Below, one piece after another: positions 1-8,173 of a stretch of 64,000 nt of DNA. A program made the translations under genes and the position numbers. The notes beneath the pieces were generated by a model. The model saw nothing but the letters and a program-made list of their open reading frames with translations, was not told where the DNA came from and did no database searches. Source of the DNA: Dyella monticola (lineage in GTDB: Bacteria; Pseudomonadota; Gammaproteobacteria; Xanthomonadales; Rhodanobacteraceae); contig NZ_QRBE01000001.1 of assembly GCF_003363155.1 (NCBI RefSeq), positions 372,001-436,000 on the forward strand, written 5' to 3'. Numbering within the stretch: position 1 is the first letter of the stretch; each line of letters begins with the position of its first letter.

Positions 1-2
1 CC

Positions 3-419
3 GTCAGCGTCGATACCAATTCCGGCGATGCCTACCTCAGCGGATTGACGCAGCTGCAGGTGCATTCCGACTCGGGCGATCTGCACATCAACGATATCTC
101 CGGCGAAGTGTCCCTTTCGGTTGAATCGGGCGATGCGGAGATTTCCGACGTCGGCAGCCTGCGCGCGGGGTCTGTCGGGTCGGGTGACGTCAAGGCGCGA
201 AATATCCGCAATGGCGTGAACTTCGGTAGCGTCGGCTCCGGCGATATCACGCTGGAGCACGTGGGCGGCAACGTGTATGTCGGCACGATCGGTTCCGGCG
301 ACCTGGTGGTGCGGGACGTGCGCGGCGATTTCGTCGTGGGCGCAAAAGGCAGCGGCGACGTCTCGCACAGTGATATTGGCGGCAAGGTAAGCGTGCCGCA
401 TGATGACGACGATGACTGA
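3..419 (+). CDS. DUF4097-like beta-repeat protein, C-terminal part (5' end outside window)
   Basis: The frame is open from the first bases of the window to a TGA at 417-419, so the N-terminus is missing. The visible 138 residues are a regular run of short repeats with the core Ser-Gly-Asp (SGD), recurring about every 18-22 residues with alternating hydrophobic positions. This is typical of the right-handed beta-solenoid of the DUF4097/DUF2807 class of putative adhesin or envelope-stress proteins. The C-terminus is a short His-Asp-rich tail. An internal TTG at position 45 is not a credible start because the repeat pattern continues upstream of it. It converges with the permease ending at 424, leaving only 4 bp. 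The molecular function is not known. Confidence 0.7.
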   Translation, partial: VSVDTNSGDAYLSGLTQLQVHSDSGDLHINDISGEVSLSVESGDAEISDVGSLRAGSVGSGDVKARNIRNGVNFGSVGSGDITLEHVGGNVYVGTIGSGDLVVRDVRGDFVVGAKGSGDVSHSDIGGKVSVPHDDDDD

Positions 420-423
420 TCGC

Positions 424-1560
424 TCAAGCCAGCAGGCGCGTCACCAGATACACCAGCGGCGCGCAAACCAGCAGGAAGGGTAGCGATACCTCATGAAACA
501 GCCGCATACCATGCGGCTGTTTTGCCAGGCGCAGCGCAATCAGGTTCGCGAGCGAGCCGATCACCACGCCGAAGCCCCCCACATTCACCGCCACGGCCAG
601 CGCCAGGGCGTCCTTGGCGCGATCGAGCAGCAGTACGGTCGCCGGTACATTGCTGATCAGCTGCGAGCTGACGATGCCGCTTAGAAAAAGCGCCAGCGGC
701 TGCTGGACGTTGATCGTGTCGAGCGCGTGGCCGACGATCGGCAGCGTCGCGAAATGGCCCAGTCCGAGAAAAATCGCGGCGAAGGTCGCCATCAGCAGCC
801 AGTCGATGCATGCGAGCGTGCGGCGCGAAAACAGCGCAAAGCCAATCACCAGCACCAGTGCACCCAGGGGGGCCTGATGGTATTGCATCATCAGCACCAT
901 CAACGCGAGCGCAAGGATGGATAGCGTTGCCATGGCCCTCGAAACGCCATGGCCGTCGAGCCGGTCGGCATGCAACGCGACCCGTTCTTTCGGCATCCAG
1001 AACCAGGCGAGTGCGGCGACCAGCAAAAACATCACTGCAGCGGCCGGCAACAGATGCATGATGAACGATGGAAACGGTATCTGCGCATGCTGCCAGATCA
1101 AAAGATTCTGCGGATTGCCGATCGGGCTGAGCGTGGAGCCGGCATTCACCGCCAGCGCTTCGAGCACAGCCATGCGCAGGACCGGCAAGTTCGACATGCT
1201 GCCAATGGCCAATGTCAGTGGCACCATCAGGAACAGGCTTACGTCGTTGGTGAGCACCATCGACAGCACCGCCGTCATGCTTACCAACAGCAGTGCGACA
1301 CCGCGCAGTGAATGCACGTGCATGACCAGCATGCCGGCAACGCGCTGCACCAGCCCGCTGTCACGGATGCCCTGGATGGCGATCAGCAAACCCAGCAGGC
1401 CGCACAGCGTCGGTATTTGCAGCCACGTCTTGTAGCGTGACCAGGGTTGCGGATCGACGCAAGCCAGCAGCACGGCGAGGGCTGCGAACAACAGCAGCAG
1501 CCATTCGTGCCTGATGCGCTTGAGCCATGGGTGCCGATTGAACAGGTTAGTGGCCATCAT
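424..1560 (-). CDS. ArsB/NhaD-superfamily anion permease (YbiR-like)
   Basis: This is a 378-residue integral inner-membrane protein with about 10-11 hydrophobic segments. Family signatures of the ArsB/NhaD/SLC13-like ion transporter superfamily are visible: NDVSLF near the end of the first half, the re-entrant-loop motif PIGNPQN, and the mirrored SNVPATVLL in the second half. The substrate cannot be read from sequence; E. coli YbiR is the closest recognised type. The frame stays open to 1620, but the extra N-terminal 20 residues are the translation of a dispersed palindromic repeat at 1583-1602. I therefore place the start at the ATG-ATG pair at 1560/1557. Confidence 0.75.
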   Translation of the reverse strand: MMATNLFNRHPWLKRIRHEWLLLLFAALAVLLACVDPQPWSRYKTWLQIPTLCGLLGLLIAIQGIRDSGLVQRVAGMLVMHVHSLRGVALLLVSMTAVLSMVLTNDVSLFLMVPLTLAIGSMSNLPVLRMAVLEALAVNAGSTLSPIGNPQNLLIWQHAQIPFPSFIMHLLPAAAVMFLLVAALAWFWMPKERVALHADRLDGHGVSRAMATLSILALALMVLMMQYHQAPLGALVLVIGFALFSRRTLACIDWLLMATFAAIFLGLGHFATLPIVGHALDTINVQQPLALFLSGIVSSQLISNVPATVLLLDRAKDALALAVAVNVGGFGVVIGSLANLIALRLAKQPHGMRLFHEVSLPFLLVCAPLVYLVTRLLA

Positions 1561-1582
1561 CCGTATCTTTATCTGTGCCGTC

Positions 1583-1602
1583 ATTCCCGCGATAGCGGGA
1601 AT
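1583..1602. repeat. Dispersed palindrome, family B (ATTCCCGC-GATA-GCGGGAAT)
   Basis: A perfect 8-bp inverted repeat with a 4-base loop, flanked by the usual GTC. Related copies lie near 17787-17822, 23892-23921, 24531-24557 and 29425-29456. When translated it gives the IPAIAGMT-type string that often contaminates predicted N-termini. Confidence 0.75.
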
Positions 1603-1645
1603 CCACAGGCTCTGATGCACAGGGGAAAGATTTGAATAATCGCTT

Positions 1646-2275
1646 TCACCACTCCGTCAAACCTTCCAGCGCATACAGCTTTTTCCAGCTTGGCCGCGCA
1701 CGCACCGCATCGGCCAGCCGTTTCAACGCAGGCCAATCCGTCGCCGGTCGTGGCATGTTGCGGGACCATCGCATCAGCATCGTCAGCAGGAGATCAACAC
1801 CGGAAAAAGTGCTGCCGAGCAGATACGGTCCCTGTGCCGAAAGGTGTGCTTGCAACCTGTCCCACACGCTTTCGATCTTGGCCTGCACCGCGGCGCGAAT
1901 GTCCGATGGTTCCTCATCGTGAGCCCACTCGTTTGGATAAAACCAGAGCCGATAGGTCGACATCAGCGTATTGCTCAGGAACACCACCCATTGCAACCAC
2001 GCATCGCGTTCCGGCGTGCCGGCAGGTGGGCTCAATGCCGATTCCGGATGGCGCTCGGCCAGAATGATGAGCAGCGCGCCCGATTCGTACACCGGTCGAT
2101 CATCGATCAACAAGGTTGGTACCTTGCCGCCCGGATTGAGCTTCAGGTACGCGTCGCTATGTTGGCCACGGTTCTTCAGATCGACGAGTTCAAGACGGTA
2201 CTCCACGCCGAGTTCGAGCAGCGCCAGGTGCACGACCATGCTGGCGGTGCCGGGGGAGTAGTACAGGGTGTACAT
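1646..2275 (-). CDS. Glutathione S-transferase family protein
   Basis: A 209-residue cytosolic GST. The thioredoxin-like N-terminal domain (about residues 1-80) starts with YTLYYSPGTAS, carrying the Tyr/Ser positions used to activate glutathione in beta/theta-type bacterial GSTs. It contains the cis-proline segment KVPTLL and the ESGAL motif that binds the gamma-glutamyl moiety. An all-helical C-terminal domain follows (about 90-209). The annotated frame is open a further 96 bases upstream, but that part is non-conserved and overlaps a dispersed repeat, so I start at the ATG at 2275. The likely role is detoxification or stress response; the substrate is unknown. Confidence 0.85.
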   Translation of the reverse strand: MYTLYYSPGTASMVVHLALLELGVEYRLELVDLKNRGQHSDAYLKLNPGGKVPTLLIDDRPVYESGALLIILAERHPESALSPPAGTPERDAWLQWVVFLSNTLMSTYRLWFYPNEWAHDEEPSDIRAAVQAKIESVWDRLQAHLSAQGPYLLGSTFSGVDLLLTMLMRWSRNMPRPATDWPALKRLADAVRARPSWKKLYALEGLTEW

Positions 2276-2303
2276 GCCTGGATCCTTGTCGTTGCGCGAT
2301 TTG

Positions 2304-2420
2304 CTCCTCCCCGCCGAGCAGGAGGGGAGGGCCGGGTGGAGTGAAGCCGTCTTGCGCAGAGTACAAACCACGCAGCGAGCGCACGCAACCCCACCCTATC
2401 CCTGCTTGCGCGCAGGGGGC
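2304..2420. repeat. Paired inverted repeat units, family A (REP-like)
   Basis: Two units face each other: 2304-2342 (CTCC..CCGCCGAGCAGG..GGAGGG then GGGTGGAG) and, in reverse orientation, 2386-2420 (CCACCCTATCCCTGC..GCAGGGGG). Each is an imperfect hairpin followed by a GGGTGGG-type tail. The same paired layout recurs at 37009-37146 and 60193-60301. The stretch lies between the GST start and the end of the ABC permease gene, both on the minus strand. Confidence 0.7.
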
Positions 2421-2424
2421 ACGA

Positions 2425-4908
2425 TCACTCGGCCCGCAGCAATCGCATCGGCGGCGTATGGGTCACTTTGCGCGTGCCCGCCAATCCAAGCAGCATCACC
2501 AGCACCGCCGCAGCCAGGGCAGACCATGCCAGCGGCAACGGCTGCGGCATGAAGTCTTTGATGTGGAACACGCTGCGCCCCAGCCACCAGCCGCCGATCA
2601 TCGCGCCGAGTGCGGCGGTGATGCCGGCAATCAAGCCGAGCATGGCGAATTCGCAGGCGGCCGCGATGCGCAGCAAACCACGTCGCGCACCTAGCGTGCG
2701 CAGCAAGGCGGCTTCATGGCGGCGTTCCTGACCGCTCGTGGCCAGTGCGGCAGCCAGCACCAAAGCACCGGCCAGCAGGCTGAAACCCAGCACCCAGCGT
2801 ACGGCGCTGGTCACGCGTTGCACGATGTCACGTACGCGATCGAGCAGCGCATCCACATCCACCAGGCTGAGGTTCGGATCATCGCGCGAGAGTGCTGCCA
2901 AGGCCTCGGTATGTCCGTGTGGGAGGTAAAAGCTGGCAAGCCAGGTGTGCGGCAGTGCACTGGCGTGGGTGGGATCCAGCATGAGGAAGAAATTCACGCG
3001 AAACGATGTCCAGTCCACGTGGCGAAAGCTGGTTACGCGTGCATCGATCTGGCCTTCGCCGACATCGAAGCGCATGGTGTCGCCAAGCTTGAGCGCATAC
3101 ATGTCACGCCACATCGTATCCACCGACACTTCGGCCTGCGCCGGATGCGGTGTGAACCACTGGCCTGCGATCACTGTATTGGCTGGCGGCAGTTCATCGG
3201 ACCATGATAGGCGGAGCTGCCGATCGCTCCAATCTTTTGCGCGTTCGTCCTTGAAATGCAGGCTGTCGATGGGATGTCCGTTGATGGCCGTGAGCTTGCC
3301 GACCGCCAGCGGCATCATGTTGAGCTGATTGGCGCCGATGCGCGCCAGCGCCTTGCTGAAATCGGCGCGTTGATCATCCTGCAGGTTGAGCACGAACCAG
3401 TTGGGCGTATCGCTGGGTAGCTCCTTGCGCCAACCGTCCAGCAAGGCCGGGGCGACCACCGCCAGCAACAGCAATGCGGTAAGGCCCATGCTCAGCGCCG
3501 TGGCTTGCACGATGCTCAGTCCGCGTCGACGCGCCAGCGCAGCCATGCCCAGCCGCAATGCCGGATGGCCGCCAGGTGCGATGCGCCGCGCGATCCACAA
3601 CAACAACGCAGCAAGCAAGCCGGCCGTCACGGCCACACCCAGCAAGCTCGCGGCGAGAATACCGGCAAGCTTGGCCGAACCGCTGAGATTCCAGATCAAT
3701 GCCAATGCTACGACGGCCGGGATGAGATAAAGCACATCGAAGCGCCGAATACGACGCGCCATGCTGGCGCGAAACACCGCGACCGGCGGCACGTCCGCCA
3801 GCCGCACCAGCGGCGGCAACGCGAAACCGACCAGCACCGCGATGCCCATGCCTGCGGCGGCGAGTGACGGCAACACGGGCAACACGGTGGGGACACCTGA
3901 AAAAAGCTGGCTGGCGAAGTACCAGGCGCCTTGCGCCAGCAGCAGCGCAAGCGCTACGCCGATCAAGGCGGCAGGCAACGCCAGGCCACCCATCGTGCCG
4001 AGCAACAAACCGAAAACGCGCGCACGCGACGTGCCCAGTGCGCGCAATAAAGAGACTTCGCCCGTCTTGCGCCGTGCATAACGCTGCGACGCCAACGCGA
4101 TGGCAACACCTGAAAGCAACGCCGACAGCAGCGCGGTCAAGCGCAAAAACGCATCCGAGCGATCGAAGGCGTTGCGCATGCGCTCCTGTGTTTGCTCGGG
4201 TGTGATGAGTTCACCGCCCTGCGGTAACGTGGCCGATTGGGCCCAGCTACGCCAGCTCTGCACGGCGGCAGGCTGACCGGCCAGCAGCACGTAATGCCGT
4301 GCGCGGCTGCCGACACCCAGCAGCCCGGCGCGGTCTGCGTCATCGAGATTCATCAGCGCACGCGGCGCCATGGCCACCAGCTCGCCACCATCCGGTTGTT
4401 GCATCAGTTCACCGGCAATACGCAGATCGCGGCCACCCAATTGCACCGTATCGCCCACGCGCCGCTGCAGACCGACCAGCGCGCGATGATCCACATACAC
4501 CGTGCCCGGCGCTGGCCCGTGCGTCACGCGTTGCTGTCCACGTGCATCGGCAATCAGCAGTGTGCCGCGCAGCGGATAAGCCGTGTCGGTCGCCAGCACG
4601 TCCAGCAATTGGCTTTGCTGCTGCGCGAAGGCCACGCTGGGAAAGCTCGCCGTGCGGGTCACCGATAAACCACGCTGCTCGCCCATTTGCGCAAATGGGG
4701 CTGGAATGGTTTCGGGCGCCGACACGCCCACGTCGCCACCGATCAATTCGGCCGCGCTAGCGAGCACACCACGCTCCATGCGCGTTGTGAGCGTGGCCAC
4801 CACGCCCAACGCCACCACCGCCAGCACCAGCGACGCCGCCAGCGTGCGCAGTTCCGGCAGATGCCATTCGCGCCGCAGCGTGCGCAAGGCCAGCAGCAGG
4901 ATCTTCAT
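2425..4908 (-). CDS. ybbP: ABC transporter permease, FtsX/MacB type (YbbP-like)
   Basis: An 827-residue inner-membrane permease with one N-terminal membrane segment, a large extracytoplasmic domain, and two FtsX-type four-helix modules (roughly residues 250-400 and 700-825), giving about ten transmembrane helices. The duplicated module with RTLGARRG-type coupling sequence and the final membrane block match the YbbP/DUF214 family, which pairs with an ATPase of LolD/YbbA type. The ATG at 4908 gives the KILLLALRTLRREW start, and its ATGA overlaps the stop of the upstream ATPase by 4 bp, showing translational coupling. By analogy with E. coli ybbA-ybbP it is probably a lipoprotein- or envelope-related exporter; the substrate is unproven. 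Confidence 0.85.
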   Translation of the reverse strand: MKILLLALRTLRREWHLPELRTLAASLVLAVVALGVVATLTTRMERGVLASAAELIGGDVGVSAPETIPAPFAQMGEQRGLSVTRTASFPSVAFAQQQSQLLDVLATDTAYPLRGTLLIADARGQQRVTHGPAPGTVYVDHRALVGLQRRVGDTVQLGGRDLRIAGELMQQPDGGELVAMAPRALMNLDDADRAGLLGVGSRARHYVLLAGQPAAVQSWRSWAQSATLPQGGELITPEQTQERMRNAFDRSDAFLRLTALLSALLSGVAIALASQRYARRKTGEVSLLRALGTSRARVFGLLLGTMGGLALPAALIGVALALLLAQGAWYFASQLFSGVPTVLPVLPSLAAAGMGIAVLVGFALPPLVRLADVPPVAVFRASMARRIRRFDVLYLIPAVVALALIWNLSGSAKLAGILAASLLGVAVTAGLLAALLLWIARRIAPGGHPALRLGMAALARRRGLSIVQATALSMGLTALLLLAVVAPALLDGWRKELPSDTPNWFVLNLQDDQRADFSKALARIGANQLNMMPLAVGKLTAINGHPIDSLHFKDERAKDWSDRQLRLSWSDELPPANTVIAGQWFTPHPAQAEVSVDTMWRDMYALKLGDTMRFDVGEGQIDARVTSFRHVDWTSFRVNFFLMLDPTHASALPHTWLASFYLPHGHTEALAALSRDDPNLSLVDVDALLDRVRDIVQRVTSAVRWVLGFSLLAGALVLAAALATSGQERRHEAALLRTLGARRGLLRIAAACEFAMLGLIAGITAALGAMIGGWWLGRSVFHIKDFMPQPLPLAWSALAAAVLVMLLGLAGTRKVTHTPPMRLLRAE

Positions 4909-5615
4909 GCAGGTCGCTCCAAAGGCGCCAAGCGGCCTTCCTGCAATTCCACGCTCCGCACGCAGCGTTCGGCCAATTGCAGGTCGTGCGTCACGAGCAC
5001 CAGTGTTGTTTGATGATCGCGATTCAACGCGAACAGCAGGTCGCAAACGTGCCGCCCCGTACGTCGATCGAGATTGCCGGTGGGCTCATCCGCAAACAGT
5101 ACACGCGGGCTGTGTACGAACGCGCGCGCAATCGCCACGCGTTGTTGCTCGCCACCGGAAAGCTGCGCGGGGTAATGCTTGCGGCGCGAGCCGAGGCCGA
5201 CGGCGTCCAGCGCCGCATGCGCCTTTTCGCGCGCGTCGGATTGGCCTTCCAGTTCCAACGGCAGCATCACGTTCTGTTCGGCCGTCAACGCCGGCAGCAA
5301 GTGGAACGATTGGAAGACGAAACCCACCAGTCGGCGTCGCAGATCCGCACGTGCCTCCTCATCGAGCGTCTCCAGCGCGTGCCCGTCCAGTTGAATGCTG
5401 CCGTGCGTGGGCGTGTCAAGGCCGGCAAGCAAGCCGAGCAGGGTGGTTTTGCCCGAGCCCGACGCGCCGACAATGGCGAAACTCTCACCCTCGCTCACCT
5501 GCATCACCACGTTGCTGAGGATATCCAGCCTTCCCTCGGGACCGATCACCGACTTGCTAACATCGCGAACATCGAGCACGTGTCTTGCAACCACTGGACG
5601 AGAACCACCACTCAT
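4905..5615 (-). CDS. ybbA: ABC transporter ATP-binding protein (YbbA/LolD type)
   Basis: A 236-residue ATPase with Walker A GASGSGKTT, Q-loop, signature LSGGEQQRVAIARA, Walker B VLFADEPTGNLD and the H-loop VTHDLQ, in canonical order. ATPGNLD is diagnostic for the MacB/LolD subfamily. The frame continues far upstream on the antisense strand of tesA, but similarity begins at about residue 12 after the ATG at 5615. That ATG overlaps the divergent tesA ATG at 5614, both lying inside a CATG. It is followed by ybbP with a 4-bp overlap. The ybbA-ybbP operon divergent from tesA is the same arrangement as in E. coli. Confidence 0.9.
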   Translation of the reverse strand: MSGGSRPVVARHVLDVRDVSKSVIGPEGRLDILSNVVMQVSEGESFAIVGASGSGKTTLLGLLAGLDTPTHGSIQLDGHALETLDEEARADLRRRLVGFVFQSFHLLPALTAEQNVMLPLELEGQSDAREKAHAALDAVGLGSRRKHYPAQLSGGEQQRVAIARAFVHSPRVLFADEPTGNLDRRTGRHVCDLLFALNRDHQTTLVLVTHDLQLAERCVRSVELQEGRLAPLERPA

Positions 5616-6225
5616 GCGTCGCTTCCTTTGTCTGTTCGTGCTGTTGTGCTGCGTTATCGGTGCAGTGCAGGCGGCACCCGCGAAAAACGTACTTGTGCTG
5701 GGCGACTCGCTGTCCGCTGCACACAACATTCCGGTAGAAGCCGGCTGGGTGCATCTGCTGGAAGTACGTCTCAAGCAAATGGAGCCGGGCTGGTCGGTGA
5801 TCAATGCCAGTATCAGCGGCGAAACCTCGGTCAGTGGACGCAACCGGCTCCCAGCCCTGCTGGCGCAATACCACCCGCGCGTGGTCATCATCGAATTGGG
5901 CGCCAACGATGGGCTGCGCGGACTGCCGCTGGCCGACCTGCGCAGCAACCTCGCCGCCATGATCGATATGGCCCAGCACGCCGGCGCCAAGGTGCTGCTG
6001 CTGGGCATTGAAATGCCGGTGAATTACGGGCCGCGCTATCGCGATGGGCTGCGTGCGGTGTACGCCGACCTGGCCAGCCAAAAACACACCGCGCTGGTGC
6101 CCTTTTTGCTGGAAGGGATCGCCCTGAAGCCTGCGCTGATGCAGGAGGACGGCCTGCATCCGGTGGCCACTGGCGAGCCGCTGGTGCTGGGAAATGTGTG
6201 GCCAAAACTTGAACCGTTGCTGTAA
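5614..6225 (+). CDS. tesA: Multifunctional acyl-CoA thioesterase I / lysophospholipase L1 / arylesterase
   Basis: A 203-residue periplasmic SGNH hydrolase. Residues 1-21 are a clear Sec signal peptide ending VQAAP. Block I GDSLS holds the nucleophilic Ser, block III GANDG the oxyanion Asn, and block V DGLHP the catalytic Asp and His, so the triad is complete. The length matches TesA. The start codon shares three of four bases with the start codon of the divergent ybbA, so initiation at one gene sits in the leader of the other. It hydrolyses acyl-CoA and lysophospholipid esters. Confidence 0.92.
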   Translation: MRRFLCLFVLLCCVIGAVQAAPAKNVLVLGDSLSAAHNIPVEAGWVHLLEVRLKQMEPGWSVINASISGETSVSGRNRLPALLAQYHPRVVIIELGANDGLRGLPLADLRSNLAAMIDMAQHAGAKVLLLGIEMPVNYGPRYRDGLRAVYADLASQKHTALVPFLLEGIALKPALMQEDGLHPVATGEPLVLGNVWPKLEPLL

Positions 6226-6246
6226 TTGTGCGGCCACGACGTTTTC

Positions 6247-6304
6247 ATTCACTGAAATTCACATCGCTCTTACCACCCTAGCGGTTAGCCTTCACAAATG
6301 TGAA
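6247..6304. promoter_or_regulatory. ATTCAC direct repeats and TTCAC-N4-GTGAA dyad upstream of the OmpR-type regulator
   Basis: ATTCAC occurs at 6247-6252 and again at 6257-6262, exactly 10 bp apart (one helical turn, same face). TTCAC-AAAT-GTGAA lies at 6291-6304. Tandem hexamers at 10-11 bp are the usual geometry of OmpR/PhoB-family sites, so autoregulation by the product of the gene at 6328 is plausible but inferred. Confidence 0.4.
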
Positions 6305-6327
6305 GACCCCTAGTTGGCGAGGCGACC

Positions 6328-7059
6328 ATGAGTTCACGTGACGAGCATGCAGGGCTGATCCTTCTTGTAGAAGACAACCGTCAGATCGCGGAAATGGTGG
6401 GCGAATTCCTGGAGCGGCGTGGCTACTCCGTTGATTTTGCTCAAGATGGTGTCAGCGGCTTGCACCTGGCGGTGTCCAATAGCTACGACGTGGTGGTACT
6501 GGACCTGATGCTGCCGGGCATCGACGGCCTGGACGTCTGCCGCAAGCTGCGCGGCGACGCCAAGAAATCCACCCCGGTGTTGATGCTCACCGCGCGCGAT
6601 ACCCTGGAGGACAAGCTGGTAGGCCTGGAGGCCGGCGCGGACGACTACCTGGTCAAGCCCTTCGAAGTGCGAGAGCTGGAAGCGCGCCTGCGCGCCCTGA
6701 TTCGGCGCGACCGCCGGCAGGTATCCAGCGAAGTGCTGACCGTGGGCGACATGACCCTGGACACGGCCACCCTTCGGCTCACCCGTGCCGGGCAGGAGCT
6801 GACGGTGTCCCCGATCGGCCTGAAGCTGCTGGCTATTCTGATGCGGGAATCGCCGAGGGTGGTCAGCCGCCGCGATATCGAACGCGAAATCTGGGGCGAT
6901 ACGCTGCCCGACTCCGATACCTTGCGCTCGCACCTTTACAATCTGCGCCGAGTGATCGACAAGCCGTTCGATCGGCCTTTGCTGCATACCATCCACTCGG
7001 CTGGCTACCGTCTGGCCGACTTAGAGGCAGAGACAACGCCCGCCAGCCACATCGCGTAA
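6328..7059 (+). CDS. OmpR/PhoB-family response regulator
   Basis: A 243-residue two-component regulator. The receiver domain (about 9-125) has the acidic pair at E15/D16, phospho-acceptor D59 in VVVLDLMLPG, the switch Thr in LTARD and the conserved Lys in VKPFE. The C-terminal winged-helix Trans_reg_C domain (about 140-233) includes LPDSDTLRSHLYNLRRVID. The ATG at 6328 follows GGCGAGGCGACC. The partner kinase gene begins 15 bp downstream (7075), so the two are cotranscribed. The stimulus and regulon are unknown. The direct repeats upstream suggest autoregulation. Confidence 0.88.
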   Translation: MSSRDEHAGLILLVEDNRQIAEMVGEFLERRGYSVDFAQDGVSGLHLAVSNSYDVVVLDLMLPGIDGLDVCRKLRGDAKKSTPVLMLTARDTLEDKLVGLEAGADDYLVKPFEVRELEARLRALIRRDRRQVSSEVLTVGDMTLDTATLRLTRAGQELTVSPIGLKLLAILMRESPRVVSRRDIEREIWGDTLPDSDTLRSHLYNLRRVIDKPFDRPLLHTIHSAGYRLADLEAETTPASHIA

Positions 7060-7074
7060 CCGCCCGACATCAAT

Positions 7075-8058
7075 ATGACCACAACGGGTGCCCCGGTGCC
7101 GCGCGCCACACGCGTGCGCGGCGGCTTTCAACGCAGGCTGCTGCTGATTTTCGGCATGCAGCTCGTGGCGGTGGCTGTGGTTTGTCTGATGGGGTATTAC
7201 AACGTTGCACCGGCCGCCGCCGTGCTGTTGTTGATCGTGATCGTGAGCTCGCTCACCTGGCTGGCGACGGAACGCACATGGCGGCAGGTCAGCACGCTGG
7301 CGCAATGGGTCGGCAACTGGAAAGAGGGGCAGGCCGATCTGGACGCCCTGCAACCGGATCGCCTGCGCCAGGACAATAGCGACATCGCCACCTTGGCGCG
7401 CGGCTTCCACAATTTCGCCAGCCGCATCGCCGGCTACAACGAACGCGAGCGCAACTTCACTCGCGACGCCAGCCATGAACTGCGCAGCCCGCTCACCGTC
7501 ATCAAGATGTCCACCGACATGTTGTCTGACGAGTCGGAGCTGAGCGATTTCGGCATGCGTTCCGTGCAGCGCATACGTCGCGCCACGCGCGAAATGGAAG
7601 CGCTGGTGGAGGCGTTGCTGATCCTCGCGCGCGAAGCGGACAACGGTCAGGGCGAACAGGATTTCGTGGTGAACGAGGTGCTGCGTGATGAACTGGATAA
7701 CGCGCGTGAAATGCTGCACGGCCACCCGATCGAATTGCAGTTGGAGGAACCGGCCGCGTTCGCCTTGCACGGCTCGCCGCGCGTGTTTGCAGTGCTGTGC
7801 TGGCAACTGATTCGCCACGCCAGCCAATACACCGGGCAAGGTACCGTGCAGATCACCGTGCAACCTGGCATGGTGAGCGTGAGTGCCCTGGCCAGCGAGG
7901 AAAACAGCTCCGCGGCAGCGGGGCAGCACGGTTTCGAATACGCCATCGCGCAACGCATCAGCGAGCGATTTGCGTGGCCGCTGAGTTTGCACGTCCAAGG
8001 CGGCAATCGTTATGTGGCGGAGATTCGGTTTCCGAAGCCGTTGCCGGTTACCGCGTAA
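7075..8058 (+). CDS. Sensor histidine kinase with intact H-box but degenerate ATPase domain
   Basis: A 327-residue inner-membrane kinase. Two transmembrane helices (about 21-40 and 46-63) are separated by only five or so residues, so there is essentially no periplasmic sensor domain. A HAMP-like linker leads to the HisKA domain with H134 in FTRDASHELRSPLT. The region where HATPase_c should be (about 220-320) lacks recognisable motifs: the N-box reads LIRHASQYT instead of LxxNAxKYT, there is no DxGxGI G1 box, and no GLGL G2 box (GFEYAIAQRI sits in its place). It may be a phosphatase, a His-phosphotransfer partner, or use another kinase. Family membership is clear; kinase activity is doubtful. 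Confidence 0.8.
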   Translation: MTTTGAPVPRATRVRGGFQRRLLLIFGMQLVAVAVVCLMGYYNVAPAAAVLLLIVIVSSLTWLATERTWRQVSTLAQWVGNWKEGQADLDALQPDRLRQDNSDIATLARGFHNFASRIAGYNERERNFTRDASHELRSPLTVIKMSTDMLSDESELSDFGMRSVQRIRRATREMEALVEALLILAREADNGQGEQDFVVNEVLRDELDNAREMLHGHPIELQLEEPAAFALHGSPRVFAVLCWQLIRHASQYTGQGTVQITVQPGMVSVSALASEENSSAAAGQHGFEYAIAQRISERFAWPLSLHVQGGNRYVAEIRFPKPLPVTA

Positions 8059-8105
8059 ACCCTCTCGTGTGATGAAGCGTCGCAGGAGAGGAGTATGTCG
8101 TGGTT

Positions 8106-8141
8106 CCCTCCCCTGCGTGCAGGGGAGGGTTAGGGTGGGGG
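8106..8141. repeat. Family A repeat, best single copy (perfect 11-bp palindrome)
   Basis: CCCTCCCCTGC at 8106-8116 and GCAGGGGAGGG at 8119-8129 form a perfect inverted repeat with a 2-base centre, followed by TTAGGGTGGGGG. It sits between convergent genes (kinase ending 8058, CoA transferase ending 8174) and could act as a transcript 3'-end hairpin, although it lacks a T-tract. Confidence 0.75.
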
Positions 8142-8173
8142 TGGTGGTTCTTTAGCGGCCAGCGCCAGACACG

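Noticed and set aside
45-419. TTG at 45 as the true start of the first gene
   Set aside because: The SGD repeat pattern continues upstream to the window edge, so the gene is truncated by the window rather than starting there.
2304-2420. CRISPR-like array in the clustered GC-rich repeats
   Set aside because: Units are palindromic, in opposite orientation and irregularly spaced, with no spacer periodicity or cas genes.
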